Shown here piece by piece: positions 1 to 12,700 of a DNA stretch of 64,000 nucleotides (position 1 is its first letter; each line of letters opens with the position of its first letter). The notes under the pieces are model-generated. The model searched no databases, was not told where the DNA came from, and worked only from the letters and a program-made list of their open reading frames with translations. The DNA is from Struthidea cinerea. Taxonomy: Eukaryota > Chordata > Aves > Passeriformes > Corcoracidae. A program made the position numbers and the translations under genes. The stretch spans positions 127,220 through 191,219 of the forward strand of contig VZTI01003110.1 in the NCBI GenBank assembly GCA_013397865.1, given 5' to 3'.

Positions 1-94
1 AGGACCAGGGCTTAGCAACGTTTGGAGTACTAAAAAGCTGTAAGTGCTAACGTCAGCACTTCCACTGCATTTTTCATTTGAGGATCTCTCTATT

Positions 95-290
95 CTTAAT
101 GAATTTTCAGTGTGTCTCTGTGAGGCTGGTATTATTAGTGTCATTTTGCAGACAAGTAGATAAAATAAAATGCTTGTATAAGCACATTCAGCAAGCCAGG
201 AAAAGCAGGAATAAAAAATCAGGAATACTAATGTTTCAACCTGGTTTTGAGCTACTATCTTGTACTTTTTTGCCAGAAAAGTAAGATATG
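95..290 (+). mobile_element. MIR-like SINE relic (old, degraded)
   Basis: The stretch follows the general course of the amniote MIR core: a GAGG-type start, a TATTATTA segment, CATTTTGCAGACAAG (compare the MIR phrase around CATTTTACAGATGAG), then a part resembling 'cacacagc-agtaagtggcagag', and a T-rich end. The match is diverged and judged by eye. It could be chance similarity in AT-rich sequence; a profile search would decide. Confidence 0.35.
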
Positions 291-3200
291 AATTTTGGTA
301 GCTTTCCTGCCCCCATCCCCCTCTTTTTTTTTTTTCCCATTGGGTTAGGCTGCATAAAAGTGAGACATTATTATGCAGCATATCTAAGTGTGCATGTGAT
401 ACTTGAAAAAATGGTAATCAGATAAGTTGCCAGGCAACAGTACCCTGCCTTCAGTTACCAAAAAGCCACTGAGTGTGCTTTCATGATGTAACATGTGTTC
501 TGTACTTCTTCATAAAGAAAGTGTAGGTGGCATTTTGTAAGAGTTGCTCCTTTTTAACTCATCTCCTGCTTAATCTGCCGTATTATGAGGTCAGATTTGA
601 CCCCAGTTTTAGAGAAAAGTATTCACAGAACCGGAAATCAACAACAACAACCTTAGATGAGCTCTCAAAGATAATGAACGGTATGTGAGTATATATGAGT
701 AAATAACCATTCCCTGCGATGGGTCTGTGAGTGTTTGATGGTTCAGCAGCTTACAACAAATAGTTCAGAGCTCATCCTTGGGACCATGAAAATTAAGAAA
801 ATGGGTGAGAGATTTATGTTAAAAGGTAGATGACAGGAATACATGGCAAGCTGTGAGAAGTATTAAAATACTCACAGTGGGCCATTGGCCCAAAAATGTT
901 GAGAGCCATGTTAATTAATGAAAATATGAATGTAAATCCAGCTGGTTCATTTTCATTGCCTTAGCAGAAGCAGAATGGAAGGAACATAAGCAGGGATGAG
1001 TGTACACAGAGGAAAAAGGGGTAGTCTAATAATGTAAGACAGCGTGAGGGAATTCGATTGTGTGTTTGTTTGAAACCTAAGTTTAATTTTTTTTTTTAAA
1101 GATATTGCAAGATAACAACAGCAAAAAATAAAGACTCTTGGAAGTTATTCTAAATGCATTTTTGCTTTTGGCAATAAATAGCTGCAAAAGCATTTGCAGA
1201 GACTGTAGCTGTGTGGGGATGCAGGCATCTGCCCAAGCCTGTTCAGCTGTTGGGTGGTGGCATGGCTTTTAGAAGAAATCTGAAACTCCAGAGGTCTAAT
1301 GTGCTCCTCAGGGCTTTGACAGAAGTTTTCAGTACAGATGGGGGACCCACCTGGATATATCTGGGTAAGGATGCACATAACCCTGAAATCTCTTGTTTTC
1401 CTTGGGTTGCACGTTGTTGCTTTACGCTTTACAGAGTTGGTTTTCTAATTATTTTGTTGTTGTTCCAGAAGGAACAAAAGGCATTTGCATTTCAGGATGT
1501 GGGGGACTGTCCTACATATCCCTCTGCAGTGTTTCGGTCCAGTGTAGGAACAGGTTCAAAAGTCCTCATCAAGAGGCATGATGGGACGTCAGTTGAAAGG
1601 GAAATCTGCATCATCCTCTGTGTAAGTCCTGCCAAAACAGGGGGAGTTTTTAAGAAGACACATGCTCACTTTCTGTTTCCAAATTGGGCACTTTCTTCCC
1701 AGGAGAATCCCAGATAAGTCACGGAGCAATGTTGTGACTTCGTTTTTCTGTTGCACAACTTAACACCGGGTAGTTGCATGGACCTGAGCTTTCTTTGTAG
1801 AGAACTGCAGAAATAATGAAGACATGTAAATACTAAAATAGACAGTAGAAGGAACACACAACTAACCACTTTCCAGTTAGGAATTTGCTTTCCTTTGTTT
1901 TTGGTTTTCTTTGTATTCTCATTTGATGAACAGTACTGCTAGATTATGCTCATATGCAGTCCCCAACCTGCTGACACCAGGAATGTTGTTGTCTGTGTCA
2001 GAGGAACAGTCAGAGCAGGAAGTGCTGTTTTGGGAAGTCTGAGATTTTCATTTTTAACTATTTTTGTATATGCAAGTGGATGTTCACGCTACTCTTACTG
2101 GGTTTTTGTTTGATTTTCCCTTACTACAAACCTTTTAAATGATTAGTATTTTGACACAGAAAGTCCATTTATATACAAAACAAAAAAACAAATCCCCTTT
2201 TCTGAACTGCTTAAGCTTTGTATTAATCATGAGAGCCTTGAGGTCAAATCTTCCTCTTCAGCTTTATGCTCTGCTCATGTGTATTATGACATAGTCTTTA
2301 CTAATGAAGATTTCTTCAATGAGTGTTTTCCTTCTAGTGTAGAAACATATGTAACCAAAAGTATGGTTTTGCCAGCACTTTGAGTTCAAAGAAATGAAGT
2401 ATCTTGTGAAAAGGGAACTTCTTCCTGCTGGGCTGTGTGCTGTGAGCCAAATCTGAGAGATGATGATACAGCTGAAAACCAGCAGGCTTTAGGGTAGCAT
2501 GGGGTAGCATTCAGATGGCTGATGAGTTCCTTGGTCTGGCTCTGGGTGAAGCCCCATGGGTGGCCTGAGCGCTGGTGCCACGGAAAGGGATGGATTGAGC
2601 AGGACTGTGTTGTCCTAAAGTTAGGTTGGCTTGAAGCCTTTTGTAATGTTAGTGTTTCTGTGTTGAAGGAGTTGGGAATGTGTTTCAGTTGCTTATTTTG
2701 TATGACTTTTTTCCTCAGTCTTTTACATATCAAATTATAGACAAGTATGTCTGACTAGGTAAAAAGCATTCTCAGTGTTCTTGTGATTCTAGGGAAATGC
2801 CTTTTGAAATTTTGTTTGCATATGTCTGATAAATAGTTCAGTAGAAATCTGTGGCAAATATCCAACTGTGGCAAAATGCATATAAGGAAAATAGATTAAG
2901 TGCAAATAATTTTTAGGAACATTGATGTGACAAAAATTTATACCAACGCTAGACAACAAACAAGTTCTTTCCCAGTCTGATATACAAATATGTAGCTAGT
3001 AAAATAGCAAATATTTCTCATGATAAGAGGGACTCCAAAGTAGATGCAAGCTTCAGTGCATAGGCAGAAGTTGCTAGCTGTGTCTCAATAATACCCATAT
3101 TACATTGATTTAATTAGTGGGTTTATGCTATTCATTCCTCCATTAATCTTGTTGGGATGATTTTTTTGGGGGAGGATTAGATATTTAATCTGCATTTTTA

Positions 3201-6200
3201 ATTGGAGTGGTTTTGTAGTTCAGTGTCATCTAAATAAAAACAGTGTAGGTTTATTTTTTGTTCTGTTTTGTTTATTAAGGAAAACGTGTCTCTCAAATTC
3301 CTCTTGGATTTTGGTGCTCAGAAATGCTGAGATTCATTAGGATAATGTGAAGAACTCATTTGTTACACAGTCTGACACATAAATGTCCTTGCTTTAACTT
3401 CTTCATATGCAATTAATCCAGAAAAATGCTCTGTATAGACAAGCCCTTGGATTGTAAAATCTGTAAGGCTGATGTAAGTAAGGTGTTGGATACTTGTGTG
3501 TTGAAGCTGTCACCTCAAGGCATGACTTCTGTGAAAATCAGGAATGTGGCATCCTAAATGTCAGCATTTGAAGAGGAGAGCCCGAGCTCATGGGCTCCAC
3601 TTGCTTGAATCATGCGGCTTTGCTGCCTGAGCCCAACATGGAGGTGAAAGGCAGTTGGATCACTGGAGCGGGGACAAGAGTTAGTGCCACTGCCCCCAGG
3701 AACAGCTAGGGTGCTGGCTGAGTGGCAGTGGCAAGGGTCTGCTTAAATGAAGTCCACACTCTGTTCTGGAATGGGGAAGAGAGAAGAAAAGTGTGATGCT
3801 TGGAGAAGTGAGGATGAGAGGAGGTTGGGGAAGATAAGGAGGCACCGTTAGGAGAGATAGGATGGGGGTAGAAAAGCATCAGCAGTGAAACTTACTTAAA
3901 AAATGGAGACATTGATGGGGAAAATAGCGGTAAAGCAATTTCTGGCAGACCCTCCAAGGGTTAACTGAGACCTCAGCTGAGATGGTAGCACTGGACCTTT
4001 GGCCGCTGACTCCAGTGAAGTTGCTCTGTGTGTTTGCTGTGGCTGAGATCCAGAAGGACAGTGGACAGCAGAAGGGCTCAGCCTCACCCAAGGAGAGGCA
4101 GATGTCAGGGTGCCGCCCTGGGCAAGGGGCAGGTACAGGTGGCGTGTGGGGGCTCTGAAGAAGTCAGGTCTTCCGGGGCCCAATGTACTGGAGCTAAGCT
4201 ATCCATACACATAGCTCGTTCAGTGTTTAAAGCCTCTCTTGTGTTCTGCTGTATTAAAATTAAACTGTACTTCTTTGGTTTAGGAAGGCTGGCTGGTTGG
4301 TGTATATTAGCTGTTGGTCACATGCACCTGGGCTGAAAACAACTGGCATCTGAAACGGCTTGGACTTGCTGGAGGCAACCTAGTCTACCTGTGGATGCTG
4401 TGAACTAGGAGCTGGCCAAAAAGTGGGAGAGCTCCAGGATCCCTCCCCAGAAAAGGTAAGGTCTGGAGGGTAAAACTGGTGGGACTGCACTCGTAGACCA
4501 AAAAAGCAGAGCAGTTCTCTGAGTACAGAGCTGACTGCGTTGTAGATAGGACCTTTGAAATTTAAATATGTAGACTGCAAAGTTATTTCCATCAGTTTAA
4601 ACCTCAAGTTGTTTTCTGGAGGCGTAAGATCGCCGTTTGCAGACATCACCCTTGATTTCTGTCTGCTGTGAGTCACATCATTCTGATTGCTTGTAATCTA
4701 TACAGCCAAATTTTCAGTGTTATTGTCTCTTTAAAACCTCACACTCTGATAGCCTTAGGCAGTTGAAACAATCAGGACAGTGGAGCAGTATCTCTGAGCT
4801 AAACCAGAGTAGTAGGTAAAGAGCAGAGGATTGCTCTCTCCTGTGAAAGCGCAGGTGTGAGTCGGATGGTGAGGAATCTATTCCTGGCCCTAACAAGCAG
4901 TGCAGTCTCTGCACCTGATTCATCAATGTGTTACTGCACTAATCTTTTTAGCCTCATCTTGCCACTCTCCTGTATGCTGTGGCAATCAGTTACGCTTCCA
5001 TAGAGTGCATGTAAAATGCTATCAATTTGGAAGGGTGATTTATATCCCAGAGCAAAACTTTATATTGATTCTGGTCAGTGGGGTAGATACTGTGGGACCA
5101 GAACAATTTCCAGACCCTGCAGCACTTATGACACGCTCTTTGTGTCTGCAGTATGTGGCATGGTTCAGGCTACAGTATTGTTTTCCCTATTGTGGATCAG
5201 CTTTCATGGGTAGGTTGTGCACCGTACTTTATTTCTAACTGGGAACTCACTTTGAATATGTAGATGCTACATGCATAAACTTCAGATACGTGAAGCACCA
5301 TCATCCCTCAGTCTGTCCTGTCTCAGGTGTCTCATTACCCTCTCCTAGTTCTAGTGCCTAAGAGATCCTGTGTTGGGCTATTCTGTTGCCCCACTCCTCT
5401 GCGTATTCTTGCTCAGAGACCCCTGATACTCTCTGAGACTGGGGAACAGACCCAGTCAGCTTCTGAAGGAAAGCAGTAGACTTAACTGTGGCAGTGCTAG
5501 CAGTGTGGATAAGCAGGGTCAGCTCCTGCCTAGAGCTCCAGCTGTGATTTTGCTGCCCATTGTGTAGCTGATTACAGGGCTTCAGTTGGTCAACAAGTGT
5601 CATCTATTGAGTGGCAAAGTCCAGACTAGTGCTGCAATGTTATGACAAAGCAAGTGTCAGCAGCTTCCTGAGAAGGCAGCTGGGGATGGACTGAGCTTTG
5701 TATGAGTCCAGCCGTTATGTCAGTGATGCAGCCATGAATATTTCTGAAGAAAGCTGTGTCTGGCAAGTGCTCTGGTGTATGGTACTATTGCTGTGAGTAG
5801 AGCAAATGCTGCTTCTTGCTATCCTCAAGAACCATCGAATGAAGCACAGAAGTCTCCTATTACTGTTAAAACAAAAACTGAGCGCTGTATGGGCACAAGA
5901 AAACATAGATCCATTGGCAGCAGAACAAGACTATGAATTATTCATTCCTCCAATGCCTCCTGTAGGTTCCATCCACTCAGGGTGTTCAGTATGCTGTCTG
6001 CTGGAGATGCAGACAGATCTGCTTTCAAAGCCATGGGGACAAGACCCTGCAGACTGTGATCACCACTCTGTTGAGCTTGTATTTCATTAAACTGGCTTGG
6101 GCATTGTTGTGACATCCTTGAAGACATAGAAGTAACCTCTTATCATCCCATGGGCTGTTGGTAGGAATACTTGTAGCACCAATGAACTTGGGACACATCT

Positions 6201-8306
6201 GGTAATGCCAGCCTGGAATTGTCTGTGAGGTGAGGGCAATCAGTTAGAAGCAAGATGGAAGCCCTGGCTGCTCTGGCCCAGTTTGCAAAAGGGAGGTGGG
6301 AGAGACGCATCTTTTGTGTAACATTGCTTTGGTTTTTGCAAAAGAACTTAGACTATGTCAGTTTGTTCCTAGTTCTGTCTTACCGAGAAGCCAAAGTGTC
6401 TTCTGCTAAAAGTTCCCTGAGCACAGGCAGGATTTTTCTGTCCATGCAGAGTGCTTTAGTGGAGATGAGTGTATTTAAATGGCTGCTTGGGAACATCTAT
6501 AACACATAGTTTTTCTCAACTCATTTACTAGTAGGCATTTGTCTAAGTAATGGTTGTCAGCTGGCAGTTGAATTTGAGAGGCACTGAAGACTTACAGAGC
6601 TGCAGAGACTCACTTCTTCTCCAATTCTTCCATGAACTGCTGTGGGCTCAGGTAAGAGGTTCCCAGTCTGAGAGAAGGTGTTGCTGAAGGTTTGTTCAGA
6701 GGCAGTTCTTCAGCATGAAATGCACACACTTAGATGCAGAGGGGTTTTAACTATTTTTTTGCTTTTTTCTTCCCACTGGTTAGTATGAAGATTCCTTCAG
6801 CCATTTCGCATACCCAGGCTGCACTGTGCATGCCATATTGCAGATTTGTGAGCATTTTCCCCATTTTTCCTTCTGCGTCTCTCAGAGTTGCTCTTGGCTA
6901 TTAGGCTTTTGCTGAGAGGTATTCTGATTTTTAGTGCGGGAAAAGCTACCTGTGACTAGCAATGGCTGCAGAACTGATGGTCTTCTTAAAGCAAAAGTTC
7001 AACCTTTGCATTTACAGCTGTCTTGTAATGTGCCCTACTCCATTTTGAGAGCACTTCAAATGTTCTTAAAGAGCTTCTTGAAAGAAAGAGAATGTTATTT
7101 CAGTCAAAATAAGACATTGTATCTTGCGTTCAGAACAGTTTTCAGCTTCTCATTATGTCAGCCAGCTGGATATCCCCTAGAGTGAGTCACCTTTGAAGTT
7201 GTCCTAGTCCAGAAGCTGAGGGAAACTGTGGAGGCTAAGGTAAAATCCCAGACTGCATTTGAAAAGTCCTCACTAAAAAAACTGGTGGAAGCATGCTGAG
7301 GGGGATGACTGTCCAGCTGGGTTGAGAGGTTGCGTAGGTTTCACAAAGAGAGCTGTCAAGGAAGAAAGGGTTGCTTCTGAAGAAGGTAAAATGTATTTGT
7401 CATCCTATGGTCTTGACCAAAGTGAAAAGGCGATAAACTGGAAGCATACCTTTTCTTTGTTTGTTTTTAATCAGTGAAAGAAGTAGAGAAACTGAGCAGG
7501 CAATGGATTTGTGGTTTCCATAGTGATGTAGCTATGGAAGCTTTTGTGCGGCTGAGCTTTGCCCTCACTGCAATCACACTTGAAGGCTATGAGTGTTCAG
7601 CTTTCCTGCCAGGGAAATGTAAGTATGTATCAAACACGCAACTGGCTGAAAATGCAGCTACATGTTCATGAATTGTTATGTTTGCTATGTTACCTGAATA
7701 TGTGGATGCTTATTTCTCCTTTATCTGTTGTTCTACAGTGGAACAGTGCATCAAACTATATTGATACCACAGTTCTTGCTGCACCAGGCAGTGACGTATT
7801 GACCTCTGTCCTTTGCCTTCTGTCACCTGTATACACACACACATCCCACAACACTGGTGCCTGTGACTCTGCAGCCACACTGATTTCAAACACGCACTGG
7901 TCAGGAAACGTGCGTAACTCTTTCGGGGCGCGCTAACTGATCAAGCACCACCCTGTGAACTTGACAGGTGTACTTCATGCGGTTCATAGCCATCAACTCA
8001 CTTGTCCCTCTATCTGACATTAAATCATGCTTTATGTTAATGGGCATTTTGAGTGTTTTAATAGTCAAAATACATGACCCTTGGGGAATTTTTGCATGTG
8101 GAAAGAGCTGTTTCTGACTGTGAATGGTTGATTAATTCTGGCTTTCAAAACAAGTTGGAGGTGGAATTTTTCAGCATCTCAGTGTTGAGATTACCAGTGG
8201 GAACTAGAGGCAGGGGAAAGAAAATGCTCAGTGTGAATGCTGCATGCACACATCAGGCAGTTACGCACATACTAGTCCTGCACACACACTTGCATTGTCC
8301 AGTCTT

Positions 8307-8334
8307 CATGGTTCACAGGCATTTGTGAACCATG
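8307..8334. repeat. Short perfect inverted repeat (11-bp arms, 6-nt loop)
   Basis: CATGGTTCACA at 8307-8317 is followed by a 6-base loop and its exact reverse complement TGTGAACCATG at 8324-8334, then a T run. It could fold as a small hairpin. No function can be assigned and chance is possible. Confidence 0.75.
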
Positions 8335-8884
8335 CTTTTTCACTTGTACTGCTGCTGGATGCTGTCTTGCTGTCTCCCTGAACAAATCTTCCTTACCTTC
8401 AGCATTTGTTTTGCTTGTCTAATGGATGTAATGGGTCATCTGTTCCCTTTATAGAAAGGAATGTTAATTATTTTCAGAAGGCTAATTAGGTTGCTAATGA
8501 GAAACTCTACTGCAGAAATATTTCCTTTAATTACTCACTCTTAAGTGCTGTACAGAGAAGCTTATTGAATGTGCTGTTAAATACAAATGCTTGTATCTGG
8601 CTTAGAGATGCACCTTCAGGCACCCTGAAAGAAGTATTTTGGTAAACTTGGGAATCCATGTGACACAGATGACTGAGCAAATGAGACTGGTGCTAAGAGC
8701 TGCCTAGTTGTGCAGCCTTTTTCACTGCACCTGAATTTAGCACTTCTGCAAGTGACTGGATGCAGTTGCTCTTTCTATTTCTGTTTTGCCTGATGACTTT
8801 TGTCAGTATAGGTAACTATTTGTGCTACCTGCCAGTCCAATCTGTAATTAGATGCAGCCCTCACACCAAATAGTTTAGTCAAAT

Positions 8885-9005
8885 CAGCCAGATGGCAGTC
8901 AGGGGAACAGAGGTGGAGTGACATGTCCAAGGTCATATTGCAGATCATGGCAAACCTAGTAATAAAGCAGAGGTTTCATCAGTCCTGTGCTAGTTCACTG
9001 TCCTA
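8885..9005 (+). mobile_element. MIR-like SINE relic
   Basis: The order of sub-motifs matches the MIR core: an AGAGGTGGAGTGACATGTCC segment (compare 'gaggttaagtgacttgccc'), AAGGTCATATTGCAG (compare 'aaggtcacacagc'), then AGTAATAAAGCAGAGG and a TCCTGTGCTAGTTCACTGTCC end resembling the MIR 'ctctaaccactgt' segment. It is diverged, as expected for an amniote-wide fossil SINE. Judged by eye only. Confidence 0.5.
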
Positions 9006-11769
9006 TTTGCCCCTTGTGCCTCTCCTAGGGCTAGCACAGCTCATTACAAGACTTACATCAGTTTGCATATAGCTTGATGAGGCAGCACAGCTGCTCAACA
9101 ACCCCATCCATGTAGCCACCTTGGCACTGACTTAGGAAGGTCCTTTTCTTGCTTCTACTTGCTTCGCTTCCTTGTTGTAGTGATACTGAAATCAGCCAGA
9201 AAATAAACTTTCTAATACTATTTGAAATATTAGAAAGCAGGCATTCTTTATTACAGTGCTGGACACTTTCAGAGGATATCTCCTCTAATCGAATGTGTGT
9301 CGTGAAACTTTACAACAGGGTATTTATTCCATCATGATTATACACATTTATTACAATGTACTTCCTAACTCATACATAAACATCACTTTCCCTAGAACTA
9401 ATTTGCATTCATTTGCCTCCTACTGAAGTCCTTTTATGGTCCTGGAGGGTCATCTAAAGGGGTCTCTGGTGGTTGTACTTACTGAGTGGCCCGATATGAC
9501 AGGGGACCATTCCTTGAACTTTTCTTTGGCCATGCATGTTGCTTCTTGTTACATAACTTGCCAAAACCCCCACTATATTCTTAATTTTCTGTTTATCCAC
9601 TGGTTCCAGCTACATTTATCATCCTGCGTGCATGCTGTTGCATTCTTTTATCTTTTTTTGCTAGTTAGTCTTTAAACTCTATCTAGCAACTTCAGGGGAA
9701 CTGAATATTTTTATTCTTTGTGTTATCTATCAGTCTCAATGCCTTTTGGAATTGCCTTGGGAGAACTACTGTAGTCTAGCTGATATTTTAGTTTTAGTAC
9801 TCCCAGGATGAAAGTTGGAGTGGATCGCTAATGTCCCCTGCTTTTTGACTGCTGAGCCTTCATGCAGCTCTGTAGAAGAGCTTCACTTTTTTTCAGCATC
9901 CTCTGATGTCCAGTCTGCCTGTAGCCCAACTCTTGGAACTTTTTACATGCTGTGGCTCTACCAGGGAAAACGTGAGGGAAGGCTGCTGAATGGGGGCTGC
10001 TTCCACGCATAAGATGCTCCTTATTCTTTTATATACTGGTCATTGTAAACTCAGCAGGAGAAGGAAGGAAGATCTGTCAATGTTGTGGATGCAGTGCAAA
10101 ACTTTACATCTTGTACTGTGCTGCCAGAGTGTCTGAGTGCAGGTGACTCAGCAGATGGACTTAGACATAAGAAATACCCAAGGAAACTACTTGGGATGTC
10201 AGCATGGGATGGCAAAAGTCACCCTCCATTTCTTTTCAGGCACAGATGTGTGCTGCTAGAACTTTTATCTATGTGCCACACATGCAGCACTGCCTTGGTT
10301 GAGGCACATTCATTTAAAAGTTCACTTTGCATATGTAATATTTAAGTTAACTTTGCATATCTTTACAACTGTGGGAACTCTCAGAGACAGTGAAGATAAA
10401 GTGAAGCAAGTTACTTAGCTGCAGTGTAATCTAGCTTCTAAGTTAGTACAAGCCTATGCAAAACAAGCACACTTGAAAATGTTAACACTTTGAACGCCTT
10501 GGCATTGCTATGAACTTCTTATTGTGCAGATAGTGCTGTTTGGTCTTTGTGTAATGTGCTGGATTTGTTGTTGCATGTATCAAGACTAGTAATATTATGG
10601 AATGATATTTAGATGGTTTTAGCAGGAGACAAAAACTTACATTCTTACTCATTCTGCCAACAGTGTATTGCTTAATAACTAGTGGTTGTCATAGAAGTCC
10701 TGGTATGCTGCAGGTTTGTGTACATCTAAAAAGGAATGGACAGCTGACCAGAGTGTGTTTCTCCAGGACTGCCAATAGTAGAAGCACAATTCAGGCACAA
10801 AAATGACAACTCTTAAGCGTCTTACGTAAACATGGACAAGACAACATATGGTGCCGCTCTGGTTCTATTTGCTATGGGTCACCTGATGCTCTGTTTGTTG
10901 AGCAGATTTTAAAGACGGTTTAAAAAGAATTTAAGGTTTGGGGTTTTTGAAAAGGGTTATTTTTGGTGTCCAGTGTGAGCATTATCAAACCATTTTACTT
11001 ACAACTGAGGAATTCTTTTCTAGTCTTAACACAAGACAGTTCTCAACACACAGATGAGAACTGGCATCTTTGTTCAATTGGCATTTTGCCCAGAGGCATG
11101 AGGTGCATATTGTTGCCCAGAAGGAAAGCAAGATAAAGAAAAAATGTTGTTTGATAAGACCTGAAACTACCCTATGTAACCTCAAGTATTTCACCAAGGT
11201 GAATAAATCAATGTTGTACATGCTTTAAGCACCTCTAAGTAGGTACTGGAAAGATGCAGGAAAGATAGCATCAGGAATGATCAAACTCCACTTTTGTCTT
11301 CAGAATGCGCCCATCTCTAGCTACCTTCAAAGGCTCTAGTAACTACAAATGGGAGCCTGTACGGAAATGAAGCTTGTAAGGTACCTTTAAGTGCCTGAAA
11401 TTCATGAATTAATTTGGGCCTCTGTATGCATGAGTGTATGAAATGTTTATATGAAATTCAAAATCTAGTAAAACCATGTCATGCAAATAATTAATTTGTT
11501 AGAATGGTATCATGTTGTAGTAATAGTGTCATGCAGATTACTGGAGGCAAAAAACCAAACAAGTCAGAAGTGTGTTTCAGTCAGTGAGAGCTCAGTGTCA
11601 GCTCAAAGGAGGTATCAGTTCCTCACTGCTTGAATAACAACTGTGCCTCCTAAAATAACAACCAGTTGTTTAGAGGGTATCTTTAAACTTTTCTTGAGAT
11701 GGTAGAATGAAAGCTGAAAAAATCAGTTGAGTATTAAGGGCACCACAAATGAAGATCTGGGCAGAAAAT

Positions 11770-12700
11770 AGTGTGACCCTGGGAAAGCCCTGCCAGTTTG
11801 GGAACTCTGTGGCCAGTCATTAATGGGGCAGGACACTCTTGTGTGATTCAAGACAGCCAGCACAGCTTCACCAAGGGCAATTCCTGCCTGATCAACCCAG
11901 TGGCCTTCTGTGATGGAGTGACTCCATCAGTGGAAGGGTGCAAACGTCATTTATCTGGACTTCTGTAAAGCCTTTGACAAGGTCCCCCACGACATCCTTC
12001 TCTCTGAATTGGTGAGACATGGATTTGATGGGTGGACTGTTCAGTGGATAAGGAATTGTTTGGACTGGTGCATCCGAAGGGTAGTGGTGAATAGCTCAGA
12101 GTCCCGATGGACTTCAAGGAACAAATGGTGTTCCGCAGGGGTCTGTACTGGGACCCTCTGCCCTCATAAGACACCGCTTGGAGTGCTGCATCAAGCTTTG
12201 GGCTCCCCAGAACTGGAAGGACATCACCCTGTTGGAATGAATCCAGGGGAAGGCCACCAAGCAGATTAGAGGGCTGGAGCACCTATCTTGTGAAGACAGG
12301 CTAAGAGAGCTGGGGTGTTCATCCTGCACAACAAAAGGTTCTGAGAAGGAAACCTTATAGAACCTTCTAGTACCTAAAGAGAGCTACAAGAGAGCTGGAG
12401 AGGGACTTCTTACAAGGGCATTTAGTGACAGGCCAAGGAGTGGTGGCTTTAAACTAAAAGAGAGTAAGTTTAGATTGGATATTAGGAAGGAATTCTTTAC
12501 TGTGAGTGGTGGTGAGGCACTGGAAGAGGTTGCTCAGATAATTTGTGGATGCTCCATCCCTGGAAGTGTTCAAGGCCAGGTTGGATGAGGCTCTGAGCAA
12601 CCTGGTCCAGAGGAAGGTGTCCCTGCCCATGGCAGGCTGGTTGGGACTGGATGATCTTTAGGGTCCCTCCCAACCCAAACTATTCTGAGAATCTGTTATT
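11770..12700 (+). mobile_element. CR1 LINE, 5'-truncated with internal deletion
   Basis: A chicken-repeat-1 non-LTR retrotransposon copy. About 11860-12155 encodes decayed reverse-transcriptase sequence recognisable as YLDFCKAFDKVPHDIL (11958-12005), then a GFDGWTVQWIRN-like block and a GSVLG-like block, broken by frameshifts. At about 12155-12165 the RT sequence joins directly to the CR1 3' section (KTPLGVLHQALGS-like frame, then the 'ggctggagcacct' and 'gggacttcttacaagggcat' blocks). The element ends at about 12700 in the typical 'ggatgatctttagggtccc...attctga' CR1 tail. It has no intact ORF and is certainly inactive. The start is approximate because the 5' edge fades out. Confidence 0.9.

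Larger units (their letters stand above)
1..11769. other. Non-coding stretch, left flank or 5' intron of TMEM229B
   Basis: AT-rich sequence with stop codons in all frames and only short chance reading frames. The longest plus frame, at 1211-1717, resembles no family I know and lacks a convincing ATG context. It contains two MIR-like relics, a small hairpin at 8307-8334, a 10-bp inverted repeat at 9208-9217/9228-9237 and a cluster of TAAT cores at 8461-8540. Because the TMEM229B coding exon starts at a splice acceptor, this region is upstream of the gene or inside one of its 5' introns. I found no CpG island or clear 5' exon here. Confidence 0.6.

Noticed and set aside
1211..1717. 168-residue open frame on +
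   Set aside because: It starts at GTG in an intron-like region, resembles no family and shows no exon signals or coding composition.
11947..12329. Antisense frames within the CR1 copy
   Set aside because: They are shadows of a decayed LINE on the opposite strand.
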